A DNA stretch of 64,000 bases from Thraustochytrium sp. TN22 (Eukaryota > Sar > Bigyra > Thraustochytrida > Thraustochytriidae), in contig JABLUY010000079.1 of the NCBI GenBank assembly GCA_013306675.1, positions 62,001 to 126,000 on the forward strand, written 5' to 3'. Below, in pieces: positions 1-10,200 of this stretch. The notes under the pieces were generated by a model. It made no database searches. It saw only the letters and a program-made list of their open reading frames with translations, and was not told where the DNA came from. A program made the translations under genes and the position numbers. Numbering within the stretch: the stretch's first letter is position 1; the number at the start of each line of letters is the position of its first letter.

Positions 1-976
1 GGGACTCCCACTTCTCGAAGATGACGCGGCGCAGGCTGCCATCGGCGGCGTCCTTGGGGTCGGTGCCGCCGAGCACCTTGCCGCGGAAGTCCTCCCAGGA
101 GAGCTTGGACGGGGCCCACTCGACAACGAAGTAGTGGATCTTGGCGGGCGGGTTGGTGTACTTGCCGCGCATGGCCAGGTAGAAGCCGTTCATGACGTAC
201 ATGTCGTCGGCGAGCTTGCCGCAGTAAAAGCCGCCGCCGAACTTGATGAGGTCCTCGCCGCGCTTGAGGCCGGCCCACTTCGCCTCGAGGTCGTCGCCGC
301 TGATGCCGAGCTTAGCGCAGGCGTCCGAGGCGTTGTACACCTTGCCAGCCTTGAGCGCCTCCTCCCAGTCCTCGTTAAACATCTTCTTGAAGCCCGCCTT
401 GCCCTTGTCCGGCACGTTGAGCTCGTCCGGCTTGAGGATGACGGCCTTGCTGGCAATGGCGCCGTAGTGGGTGTCGATCAGGCGCTCCTTGTCAATGGTC
501 TCGTGCTCCAGCTCGCCCTCCTGCGAGATCTTGATGCCGGCCTTGGCGAAGTTCTCGCGCACCAGGTCCACCACCTTGTCGGTCACCGCGTGCGGCTTGA
601 TGAAGACGAAGGCCTCGTCCTTGCCGGCGGCCGCCAGCAGCGCCACCTCCTTCTCCAGGTACGCCACGCGCTCGCCCAGCGAGCTCTCCTCGGGCGCCGG
701 CGTCTCGGTCGCGGCCGGCGCCTCGGCCGCCTCGGTCTCCACCTCGGCCGCCACCACGGGCGTCGCAGCCTCGGCGTGCGACTTGCCCTTGCCCGACCCG
801 CCGCTCAGGCCCACGGACAGCAGCACCAGCACGCCGGCGGCTGCCGCGCCGGCCGCCGTCGGCGACACCTTGCCGGGCAGCTGCGCCGCATCGGCCTTGC
901 CGCTCAGCGACCGCGCGCCGCGCCGCGCCGCCGGCGCCGCGGCCAGCGCCGCGCGCCGCAGGCCCAGGCCCAGCAT
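1..976 (-). CDS. Nucleoside-diphosphate-kinase-like protein, mitochondrial membrane-anchored (partial, C-terminus off left edge)
   Basis: The frame opens at an ATG (974-976) and stays open to the window edge, about 325 residues. Residues 1-25 are Arg/Ala-rich without acidic residues (LRRAALAAAPAARRGARSLS), like a mitochondrial presequence. Residues 40-60 form a hydrophobic segment, followed by an Ala/Glu linker. From about residue 120 comes an NDK-like domain: FVFIKPHAV (NDK beta-1, usually IKPDGV), then KFGGGFYCGKL, MNGFYLAMR and LSWEDFRGKVLG. This elongated NDK-like form is one I know from stramenopile algae. In that family the equivalent of the catalytic-His loop lies further on, so it would fall outside the window and cannot be judged. 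Known NDKs transfer gamma-phosphate between nucleoside di- and triphosphates; activity here is inferred. The next gene upstream on the same strand is the hydrolase at 1773-2975. Confidence 0.85.
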   Translation of the reverse strand, partial: MLGLGLRRAALAAAPAARRGARSLSGKADAAQLPGKVSPTAAGAAAAGVLVLLSVGLSGGSGKGKSHAEAATPVVAAEVETEAAEAPAATETPAPEESSLGERVAYLEKEVALLAAAGKDEAFVFIKPHAVTDKVVDLVRENFAKAGIKISQEGELEHETIDKERLIDTHYGAIASKAVILKPDELNVPDKGKAGFKKMFNEDWEEALKAGKVYNASDACAKLGISGDDLEAKWAGLKRGEDLIKFGGGFYCGKLADDMYVMNGFYLAMRGKYTNPPAKIHYFVVEWAPSKLSWEDFRGKVLGGTDPKDAADGSLRRVIFEKWES

Positions 977-1772
977 CCTCCCGCTCGCTCCTCCGCTCCA
1001 CTCCGCGCCGCTCCGCTCCGCTGCGCCGCTGCCTGCCGCTCTTCCCGCTCTGCCGCGCCGCCGCCAGTCGAGTCGCCGAGGCACGCTGGATCCAAGCGCG
1101 ACGACGCCATCGCCGCATCGCCATCGATGCTGCAGTGCAGTGCAGTGCAGTGCTGCGGCGCTCATGATGAAGATGCAGTGGCGGCGAGAGACAGGCAGGC
1201 GTCAGCACTGCCAGTGCAACTTGACAGAAGGCAACTTGAAGGACAGACACGACCTGACTGTGAGTGACTCACCTGAGAGCGCACCGTGACCAGGCCTAGC
1301 ATACAGTGACTGCACTGCAGGAAGCGTGGACGAGGACTCGAGTGCAGTGCAGAGCACTGCGCAGTGCAGTGCGGTGCAGCAGGCAGTGCAGTGAGGCTAC
1401 CTGGCTACCAGCCTGCGTCGTGTCGTCATCATGGTTGACCTCACATCGCAGTCCTCTTTCAAGTTCGAGTCACACAGTCGCAGTGACGAACGCATCCGGC
1501 CGGGCTGCGGCAATGCAGTGCGCTGCAGTGCACATCAGAGATATCGCCGAGGGATCGCCGAGGCATCGCCGAGAGGTCGCCGAGATGCGTGCTGCGTTGA
1601 ATTGACTGACAGTGAGCGTGAGGCGTTGAAGCTTGATCGATTGCAACTTCGTAGCTGCGGCGGCGCACAGGAAAGTTTCAGAGTTTAAAAAAATGCTGGG
1701 TGCTTAATTTTGCAGCCAGAGATTCACATTCACATCAGTGCTTCGACGCTTGCTCACGACGCTTGCTCAATG
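977..1772. other. Intergenic region with interspersed GCAGT pentamers
   Basis: No supported gene. The stretch is the upstream flank of the NDK-like gene and the downstream flank of the hydrolase gene. It is dotted with GCAGT/ACTGC pentamers, tandem at 1130-1155 and clustered again at about 1340-1395 and 1510-1530. The same pentamer recurs far away near 29.5 kb. Open frames here are low-complexity Arg/Ser/Ala frames of the kind GC-rich DNA gives by chance. Confidence 0.6.
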
Positions 1773-2975
1773 TCAATGCTCAAGCTCGAGGAGGGCAAAG
1801 TAGCGGCCCACGACGCGTGGCGCCCAGGCGTCAGGAGCAGCGCCGAGACGGAAGATGGGCCAGTCGAGACTGTGGCCGCCAGAGGCCGTGCGCAGTTGGA
1901 TGAGGCGGGCGCTGCGCTCAAAGTCCTCCTTGTGCACATACGAGGCGGAGGCGATGGGGTCGTTCTGAGCAGAGATAAAGAGCGTAGGGCGGGCGATCTG
2001 CTGCAAAACGAGCCCGCAGCTGGCGTTGCGGTAGTACTCACCGGCAGTCTTGTAACCCATGGAGGGCGCAGTGCTGTAGCCGTCGGATTCGCGCAGCGAG
2101 CGCGCAGCCTTGAGCTTATCAAGGTCATAGATGTGCGGCGCGTCTTGGAGGACGGGCTCGTACCGCTTGAAGACCGTATGAACCATCTTTCCGAGCATCG
2201 CGTTCAGCTTGCGGCCGGTCCAGGTCGACTCGAGTGCATGCATGGTGATGTTGAGGTCCACCGGACACGCAAGGCAGGCGGCGCCATCCAGCGCGCAGGC
2301 TTCGCCTTCCTCGCCAAGGTATTTGGCGAGGGCGCAGCTGCCCAGACTGGTGCCCACAGCAAAGAAGCGCTTCGCATCGGGCCGCTGCGCGCGCACGTGC
2401 TTCACGACGCGCCGCAGATCCTCGGTGAAACCTGCGCTGTAAAAGAAAGGCGACACCACCTCGTTGCCGCCGCGACCCCGTGGGTTGTAGCATGCCACGC
2501 AGTAGCCGGCGTCCGCCATCTGGCGCGCCATGCGCCGGACCGTGCTGCTCTTGCTGCTACCCGTCAGCTCCGGCACCACCAGCACCACGGGCGCATCCTT
2601 GCGCTCGCTGTCAATCCAGTCGACCGACACCACGCCGCGCGGCACGATCTCCGGGCAGCAGGTAGACTCCGGCCTGCGCTGCATCTCTTCGAGCTCGATC
2701 GATTCGCGCCGGTACCGCTTGCCGACGGCTTTCTCCGGCGGCATCAGCGAGACCAGCATCGACTGCAGCAGGCCTGTCGGCGCCCACCACGGCGCCGCGT
2801 ACGAGGCCGCCTCGCCCTGCATCAGGCTTTCCGCTAGCCGCCGCGACAGCTCGCTCTTGCTGTTGAAGACCGCCTCCGTCCGGCTCTTCGCGAGGAGCAT
2901 ACGGACGCCCAGCAACACCACCAGCGCCACAGGCGCCACCTGCCAGGCCGCCACGCCCGTCGCCATGATCTCCAT
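1773..2975 (-). CDS. ABHD1/3-family alpha/beta-hydrolase (EMB8/YheT-like)
   Basis: 400-residue protein with an N-terminal membrane anchor (about residues 5-28, VAPVALVVLLGVRMLLA) and an alpha/beta-hydrolase domain of the ABHD1/ABHD3/EMB8/YheT type. Family landmarks are VVLVVPELTGSS (oxyanion region), YNPRGRGG, and the nucleophile elbow GTSLGS with Ser210. The acid Asp339 lies in AQNDPIA and the base His368 in GGHSLDWP, so the triad is complete. Family members cleave acyl esters, and ABHD3 acts on medium-chain phospholipids; the substrate here is unknown. The length is typical of the family. The start is the only upstream ATG (2973-2975), just before the hydrophobic segment. Single exon, likely an integral endomembrane or mitochondrial-membrane protein. 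Confidence 0.93.
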   Translation of the reverse strand: MEIMATGVAAWQVAPVALVVLLGVRMLLAKSRTEAVFNSKSELSRRLAESLMQGEAASYAAPWWAPTGLLQSMLVSLMPPEKAVGKRYRRESIELEEMQRRPESTCCPEIVPRGVVSVDWIDSERKDAPVVLVVPELTGSSKSSTVRRMARQMADAGYCVACYNPRGRGGNEVVSPFFYSAGFTEDLRRVVKHVRAQRPDAKRFFAVGTSLGSCALAKYLGEEGEACALDGAACLACPVDLNITMHALESTWTGRKLNAMLGKMVHTVFKRYEPVLQDAPHIYDLDKLKAARSLRESDGYSTAPSMGYKTAGEYYRNASCGLVLQQIARPTLFISAQNDPIASASYVHKEDFERSARLIQLRTASGGHSLDWPIFRLGAAPDAWAPRVVGRYFALLELEH

Positions 2976-3525
2976 CGTGCTACGTCGCCAGCCGGCTGGG
3001 CCTTGAAGTAGTTAGCCGCGAGGTTTGCTCTTCGTTCGTTGGAGGTCTGCCGCGCTCCCCTTCAACCTTGCGCAGCCTGCGGTTGCGCCTCGTTGCTGCT
3101 CACTGGCAGGTAGTGCTCCCCCCGCGCCGGGTACTGCCAGTCCCCGCGCCGCGTCATCAACGTGTGGCGCGAGTGGCCGGTGGACCGCCGTGACGCGCGC
3201 TGAAGAGAGAGGCGAAATCGAGTCTCGCGGCGCCGTCACTCTTTCCCTCCGACGACCGCCGCGTTGCGAGGCCCAATGAGGCCCAAGCGGCCTGGACAGA
3301 CGGAGGCAAGCCGCCGAAAGGGACCCGAAGGGGCGCGCAGGGCGGCCAGAGCCTGCGTGTAGTGCGCTGGGTGCGAGCGACGACCTTTGCCAGCAAAAAG
3401 TTTGTTATAAGCAAGCAGGGCTTGTTGCGTGTCTTGTTTTGGTTCTGTTGTTTTATACCTTGTCCTGATTTGTTGGCTTGCTCTTGTTGTTGTGGTGCGG
3501 CCGGATTTTGGACGTCTGCTTTCAG

Positions 3526-3841
3526 GGCTCGCAGCCGGGAGTTCGAGAGACTTACCACCCGACGCCGGAGCGCCGCAGGTGCGCGTTGAGAACCCTGACT
3601 TTGAGAACCTTCCAGCGTGCGTATCTTTGGTCCGGCCGCGGGCTGTATGCTGTTCTTGTTCTCCTTCTTTTCTCGCAGGGGCTCGAGAGACTTACCACCG
3701 ACGCCGTAGCGCTACAAGGTGTGCGTTGAGAACCCCTACTTGTCCTCTCTTGCTTGACTGTCTTGTGCTGTTATTTACTGTTCTGTTCAAGGGTCGCAAG
3801 CGGGAGTTCGAGAGACTTACCACGCGGTACCGACGCGCCGC
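3526..3841 (+). repeat. Three tandem exon-like modules with splice-site-like borders
   Basis: Three related segments of 53, 40 and 50 nt (3526-3578, 3679-3718, 3792-3841) share the core CGAGAGACTTACCAC. Each is preceded by a T/C-rich tract ending in CAG or AAG and followed by GTGYGCGTTGAGAACCC, like a 5' splice site. The spacers are 100 and 73 nt and pyrimidine-rich. In one frame two modules read REFERLTTR. This looks like a duplicated mini-exon plus intron unit of a spliced non-coding or coding transcript. Read on the minus strand, the same core gives GGTAAGT, so orientation is uncertain. The function is not recognised. Confidence 0.45.
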
Positions 3842-4420
3842 GTGTGCGTTGAGAACCCTTATCCGAGGCCCACAGCGCGGCGCGCGACCAGACGCTGCGG
3901 TAGGGGCAGCTTCACTCTAGAGTTTAGCCTAGCGACAGCTGACCACGCCGCCGCTCTGCACCCTTCAACCACGCTGTGCACAGGGCTTCTGGCGCCGCCC
4001 GTTTATATACCTGCGCTTTTGGCCGCCTCGCCCTGCTTGCTGGCCTCGAAGCACCGCTGGGAACGAGCGCAGCCCCACGAGCGCGGCTCCACGAGCGCAG
4101 CTCCTCGAGCGCGGCTCTCCACGAACCCCAATTTCGTGCGTGAAGCGCGAGCCCAGCGCCTCCGTGCATGAGACCTCGGTCGTCGCCGCCTGCACGCACG
4201 CGACATGGCGTGCCGAGGCCCGGCCTGAGAACGAGCCAGGAGATCGCGCTGCAAGCCGCTAAAGTCTGAGCGAAAGGCGGCGCCGCGAAGGTCCAGGCCG
4301 GCCGACTCGGAGGGCGGCGACTCGTGCGCGGAGACGAAGGCGCATACGCCTATTGCTGCGCGGCGATCGCGAGCGAACAAGGGCCTCAAGCGGGAGCGAG
4401 AGCTGTAGCTCGCGGCGACT

Positions 4421-4520
4421 GTGGCTAGCGTGTGGGTATGGTTGCGCGTGGGCGTCGCCGCGAAGCGGTCCGCAGCGCGCGGCGAGCGCGCATGCGAACC
4501 GGGGTTCGAACCATCGACAT
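4421..4520 (-). repeat. Candidate tRNA-derived SINE-like segment, copy A
   Basis: On the minus strand there is a perfect pol III B-box-like sequence GGTTCGAACC (4503-4512) in a tRNA-like context. About 65 bp later follows the tag CCCACACGCTAGCCACAG. A second locus at 15877-16016 has a B box followed by the same tag with one or two mismatches. The shared order suggests one dispersed element family. No clear A box is seen in this copy, so this is tentative. Confidence 0.35.
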
Positions 4521-6130
4521 CGCGAGAGCCCTCGTCCGGGCGAGAGGCGCGCGGCGGCCGCTGTGGAGCGCGAACCGCGGAGCTGTGGGCAGTGCGACTC
4601 TCGCAGAAGGCAAGAGCGGCTCGCGAGGTTACTGCACTTGCAGGGACGCAACGCACGGCAGCAGCGGTGCTTGCGCGGCGCTGTGGACGAGGCTGCGGGC
4701 TGTTTCAAAGCGGTGCGAAGCGCTGTGCGGCACGCAGAATGCCAAGCACGACTTGCAGGGCGGGACACGCTACTTCGAGCCGCTTCTCTACAAGTTCGAA
4801 CCTCTGAATGTGCAGTTGCGATACACGAGCCTCGAAGCGCTGTTGCCGCGAGCCGGCCGCCAGGGCGATTCACAGCGACTTGCAAGATCGCCGCGACACT
4901 GACGAGTCCGAATGGTGCATAGTGGCAGAATGGAAACGGCGACTTCGAGCCGCGCGTCTACAAGTTCAAATTTTGAAAAAGGTGAACTCGCAACGCGGCA
5001 GGACGCGAGCCCGAGGACGGCGCTGAGGTTGCTGCTGCGGGCTCGCGAGTCTCGCCACGCCAGAGGGAAGCTCTGAATAGCAGCGGAGACCGCGTTTCGT
5101 TGCGCAAGGGCGGATTGCGGAGGTCCGCTTCAGTGAGTACTGTCTTGAACCGCCGGCGCGAGGGCGCCACTCCGCATATACCCAATTTGCATCTTTGAAA
5201 TTTGAAGTTTCGAGCGTGGCTGTGTTGCATCGTAGCTGGATGCAGGCGCCAAACTAGCGCCCATCGCTGTGGTATCCGCTGTGGGCTCGCGAGCCGCGCG
5301 AAGCAAGCTTTCCCGAACGCTCGCCGAGCGCGGCGCAGCCCCGGATCGCCGACCCGAGCGCCTGACGCCGCAGCGGATCGCCTTGGCGCGCTTGCGTGAC
5401 CACGCTTCTCTTTGCCACTCACGCTCAAAGTGCCGCGCCCCTCTTGCCGCCCCACGGCTGCTCCACTGTGATCAAACCACCAACCGTAAGACGGTCAAGC
5501 CCTCGAGCCCGGGCGCGCCTAGAACACGCCGGGCACGGGCACCGCGCGCGTTCCCCACGCTGCCCCTCTTCGCCCTTGTCCAGCGAGCGGCGCTTCGGCC
5601 GCGGCATGGCGCATAGCCCGGACCACCTCATGACGACCTTCACATTGGTTTGCAGCGGAGGCAGGCCCATGTTCCAACCTCGCTTCCACCTCACGCTCTC
5701 GCGCGCGCTCCCTGTTTTCCGCACGCGCACCATCCTGGGACTGCGCCGCCCACTCCTCCACTCGACCGCCACCTCGTCCCGCTGCACGGCCGCGCGCGGA
5801 ACTTGGGCCTCCGACTCTGGAGCGCAGCTTGAGCCTGCAGCTCGTGCGCGCTCGTGCTCCGACAGTTAGGTTCACGGGAGTGGCTCGGAAAAGTACACAC
5901 GGCTAAACTCAGGGAAGATGGGACATACATACCGTCTCTGTTAGGCTTGACGCAAGCATGTGCGGCACGAGTGGGGCTCCGCGCGGCGCCACGTGGACCG
6001 CTGCGCGCGCAAGGGCGCAAAATGTGAACGGTCAGAGGCGCCGGCGGGCCAGGGGTGCCAGCCGGCAGTGCCGGGACTCACCAAGCGCCAGCACAGCGGG
6101 TGGGGAGGATGATGCGTGTGCGAGCTGAGG

Positions 6131-6185
6131 AAGGCAAGGCAAGGCAAGGCAAGGCAAGGCAAGGCAAGGCAAGGCAAGGCAAGGC
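6131..6185 (+). repeat. AAGGC pentanucleotide array, 11 copies
   Basis: Eleven perfect tandem copies of AAGGC, just downstream of the 3' end of the TPR pseudogene. Confidence 0.95.
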
Positions 6186-6268
6186 TCGACAGGCGATGCC
6201 AGAGGGCGCAGCGGGCTTGGTGCGTGCGTGCACAGCAGACATCATTGCTTCGCCTCAGAGCTTAGACT

Positions 6269-7139
6269 TCATTCGTCGTCAGAGCCTTGGACGCCGAGGA
6301 TACCGCAGCAAATGGAGATGGACACCTCGACGTCTTGCGTGGAGTGGTGGTCCGGGCTGAAGACCTCGCGCCAGATGGCGGGGCACTGCTCGAAGTAGGA
6401 GAGCGCCATGGGCCAGTTCTCGCGCATGCGGTAGACCCAAGCAATGTTGTTGTAGGAGCCGGCCGTCGACATGAACGTGGCGCGGCCCAAAGTTCTCCAC
6501 ACGGATGTCGAGGGATTCCTCATAGTACCGGAGCGCCTCGTCCAGGCGCCCCTCTTGGTAGTTCAAGATGTCCAGAGCCTCCTCAAATACGCGAGCGCCT
6601 CTTCGATGCGGTCGAGCTTCACGCCACGCAGACGAGCGAGGTAGCAATGTCGTGGTGCCGCTGGCCGAAGACCTCCCTGCTGATGTCGAGGTCCTCCTCG
6701 TAGTAGCTGAGCGCCTTCTCCAGCTCACCCATGTCCTCATGGACCCGGCCCATGTTGTTGAGCGTGGGTGCGACGCTCGCGTTGCGCCTGCTGTATGCGG
6801 CGGTGTAGGCCTCCAGCGCCTCCTCGTGGCACCGCAGCGCCTCCTCCTTGCGGTCAAGCGCATTGAAGACTTGGCCGAGGACGTTTCGTGTGGCGGCCGT
6901 CTCGACATGCTTGGGCCGGGCGCAGCGACCTCGATGTCCAGGGACGCCTGTAGGCAGTCCAGGGCCTCGTCATACCTGCCCTGGTCGCGCAGGAGGCAGC
7001 CAACCTGGTGCAGAACATGGCCGGCTGCCTGCATGTCGCCGCCCTCTTGAGCCCTGGCCTCAACGCCTTGCTTCGAGCGAAGCTGGTGAGCCAGCTCCGG
7101 CTCTGGCGTCGCGTTGGCGGTAGCGACCCTTGCAGGCAT
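6269..7139 (-). pseudogene. Frameshifted TPR protein, kinesin-light-chain-like
   Basis: Clear tetratricopeptide repeats of the kinesin-light-chain type are spread over different frames of one strand. Examples are RYDEALDCLQASLDIEV, KEEALRCHEEALEAYTAAY, ELEKALSYYEEDLDISREVFG, RLDEALRYYEESLDIRVENFG and NWPMALSYFEQCPAIWREVF. Frame changes occur near 6910, near 6590-6640 and near 6500, so no single frame spans the gene. Each fragment keeps good repeat consensus and host-like codon use, so the gene broke recently or the assembly has indels here. The neighbouring genes are intact, which favours real decay. KLC-like TPR proteins act as protein-protein adaptors. The assigned start is the first ATG (7137-7139) of the upstream fragment. 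Confidence 0.8.
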
Positions 7140-7273
7140 GGCCAAGCATGGCTGCGTTTGCCGTTCGCGAGACTTTTCGAGTCACCAGGGAAGAGCTAAG
7201 CCAACGACAGACAAAATGTGTGGTGTAACCTTTGGCTTAACTCTCGCTCTCTCGCTCTCTTGCGATCGCTCGC

Positions 7274-10200
7274 TCACAGCATGGCCTTGGTAAAGTAGAC
7301 GGGGCAGTTGGTGTTGATGCAAAAGTCCTTGTGGATGATGGACCCTGAACAGGCCTGGCACTGATGATCGTGCAAGACGCGCTTGCGGTCGCGCGCGGCG
7401 CGATCGCGCGAAAGCACGAGGGCAGTCACTTGAGGCTGCGCGCGGCAGGCCGGGCAGACCGGGTCGGTGGCTTCGAGGAGGTCGTCATCACGGACGTCGC
7501 CGAGCGCGAAGTGGCGCTTACAGACCACACAGTTGGCGGACTGAAAGTAGGCACGCACGCCGTCGCGATGCGCCGCTGTTTCGCCTGGATGCGTCACAGC
7601 ATCGGCGACAGCGCGCGCACGGAGCTGGCCCGCCTGCGCCTTTCGCATCTGCGCATACCATCGCTCGACGTCGACGTGGACGAGGCCAAAGAGCCGCATG
7701 AGCGGCTTGAGGATCTTGCGCATGATGTAGTACGTGGCGTTGATGCGCAAGCCTGGCGCCGGGGAGCGCACCAAGTCCGCAAGGCGGGCGCTGGGCAGAC
7801 CGTCCGCAATCACGAACTGGATGCGCTCCTTGTAGACCGGGTAGGCCATGGGGTCTTGCTTGGCGAGGCGAAGCGCCACCGTTACGGAGGGCGGGTAGGA
7901 GCCCGCCTGGTACTCGCGCTCGATGGGCGTGCGCACCTTGCTGGCGAAGATGAACTCCTTGACACTGGCGCGGTTCTCCAATATGCGGCGCATGTGCCCT
8001 TGGAAGACGCGCTTCGTGTGCGAGAGGTCGCGCGTCACAAAGATGGCCTCTAACATATCGTTGATGACGCGCTGCATGATGAGACAAGAATCGCGCCGAA
8101 TGTTCTCCAGGCCCTTGCTCTCGATGCGCGCGGGAGGGTCACCGGGCCGCGGCACCGCCTCGTACTTGAGCCCACAATACCGCTTCTTGGCCACCAACAT
8201 GCAGGGCATGTAGACCTTCTCAAACTGCAGTTTCATCGGATGCGGGAACTGCGTCGTCATGTAGCTGCTCACCCAGCTGGCGATGGAAAAGGCCGCCTCC
8301 AGCTTGCAGTTGTGGAACTGTACAAACAGCGAGTCCGTATCGCCGTACAGCACGCGCGGCCGCGACGGGCAGGCGGCGCGCCACGGCGATGTCTCGCTCT
8401 GCACCTCGCGCATGCTCGCCTCCAGCGCCTGCTTGCCCATCACCACGATGGAGTCCGCCAGCGTCGACATGGGCATGCGCCCTGACCAGGACGCCGCCGC
8501 GTACCCGTACGTCACATTCGCTAGCAACTTGAGCGCCAGCTGCCGCGCGTCCAAGACGCGCCGCCAGTTGTCCCAGCCCTCCCGCGCGCACTTTTTGAGC
8601 GCGTCCTTGATGGCGAATCGTGTGAAGAGGATCTCGCGCAGCATGCACGGCAGCACGCCCTCACGCACCGTCTTGCTCACGTAGCACGCTCCGTTGCCCG
8701 CCACGAAGAGATTGTCGCTCCCGAGCAAGTCCAGCAGGTCCGCGCGGCGCGGGTACGCCGCGCGGTCGCACGGATGCCGCGAGAAGACGCCCGCCTCCTG
8801 CACGAGGGCGCCGGAGGCGTCCACCTTGCCCAGAAACGTCGAAAAGCACAAGTTATACGCGATGATCACCGACGGGTAGAGCGAGCGGAAATCCAGCACC
8901 GCGACCGGGTCCACATACATGGCCGAGAGCGGCTCCAGGTTGAGCGCAATGTACTCGAGCGCCGGCTGCGAAGCCACCTGCTCGCGGCTCGGACTCGGCA
9001 TCACATAGTTACGCGGCTTCGCCACGCGCGTCATGACAGACTCAACCTGGAACTGGGACCCACGCGTCATGGTGGAGAAGAAGTCCATTCCCAACAACTT
9101 GGAGAATTCCGCGATCTTCGTCACCACATCCAAGTGCATGAGCACGTCGTGCTCGCTCGCCACCACCTGCGCCAGGTGGTTCATGGCCAGGTCACGCGTT
9201 GCGCGCGCGTGGAACCGCTGGTGCAGGTAGTAGTGCGAGTACTTGGGCAGCGGTCGTCCGAAAAAATCCTGCACTACGTGCTCGAGCGTGTACTGCGCCA
9301 GATCGATCTCCTTGCGCACGACGCGCCAGATATTAAAGACGTGACGGCCGGCCAACCAGATCTGGCTGTACTCCGTCTCGCCCCAGCTGTCGTTCATGTG
9401 CCGCGGGTCCTGCGGTCCACGCGGCACGCGCGACAGCCGTGTCGCGTAGTCCTCCATGCCGAGAGCGCGGGCGCGTGCCAAAACGTACCCGAGGCTGCGC
9501 CGTTGGATCTCCCAGCCGCCAATAATGTCAGGGTCTTGCTCGCTCACGTACTGCGCGAAAGCGTCCAGCACCTCACGCTCTGAGGTCAGCTGGGCGCCGA
9601 TGGCCTGAAAGACGTGCTCGCTCGAGACAATTTCCGTGTCCTCAAAGGTTGCTGCGTAGATGCACAGAACTTCGTCGTGCTCTGGGTTGGAGAGCCGCTT
9701 CCGCTGCGTGGCTGCGATCACCTCGACCAGCATGACGCGGCACGTTTGAATCGTCAATTTCGAAGCGCCCGCCTTGTGGATCGCGCGCGTGCCCTTGTCG
9801 ACGCGGGCCTCGATGCGGGCCGATGTGGCCCCGGCGCCCTTGCCGGTCTTGCCTTGGGCGTCGCTCACCGCGGCGACCACCTCTTCGAAGCGCGGCGGTT
9901 GCCGTCGCGGCGTCAGCACGATTGACGTCTTGCCGCCCACCTGCTTCGGGTACCGCAGGAGCTTGCGCTCCGGTACGAGGCACTGTGGTGCGTGCTTGTT
10001 AGTGGCGCGCTCAAAGGCGGCGTCCGCCGGATCCGAAAAGAAGGGGCGCTGATGCTGCTCCGTGTTCCGCACCACGGCGTCTTCGCAGACCTCTTCAACG
10101 CTGGGAGGCGCGCGCCGCGGCACCAGAACCACGTTGCTCAGCGAGGCCGTGCTCACGGCACTCCACGTGCGCTCCAGGCGCGCGCGCTTCGGCGCCCGAG

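Larger units (their letters stand above)
2976..6268. other. 3.3 kb gene-poor region with exon-like repeat modules
   Basis: No conserved coding frame found on either strand. It holds three tandem exon-like modules (3526-3841), an SINE-like B-box segment near 4.4-4.5 kb, two diverged copies of a 35-40 bp segment at about 4775-4812 and 4942-4978 (both reading CTACAAGTTC inside), and an 11-copy AAGGC pentamer at 6131-6185. A TATATA element sits near 3997-4006. Long frames here are Arg/Ser/Ala-rich and probably not translated. Confidence 0.6.

Noticed and set aside
3997-4006. TATATA element as a gene promoter
   Set aside because: No supported gene starts within reach on either strand.
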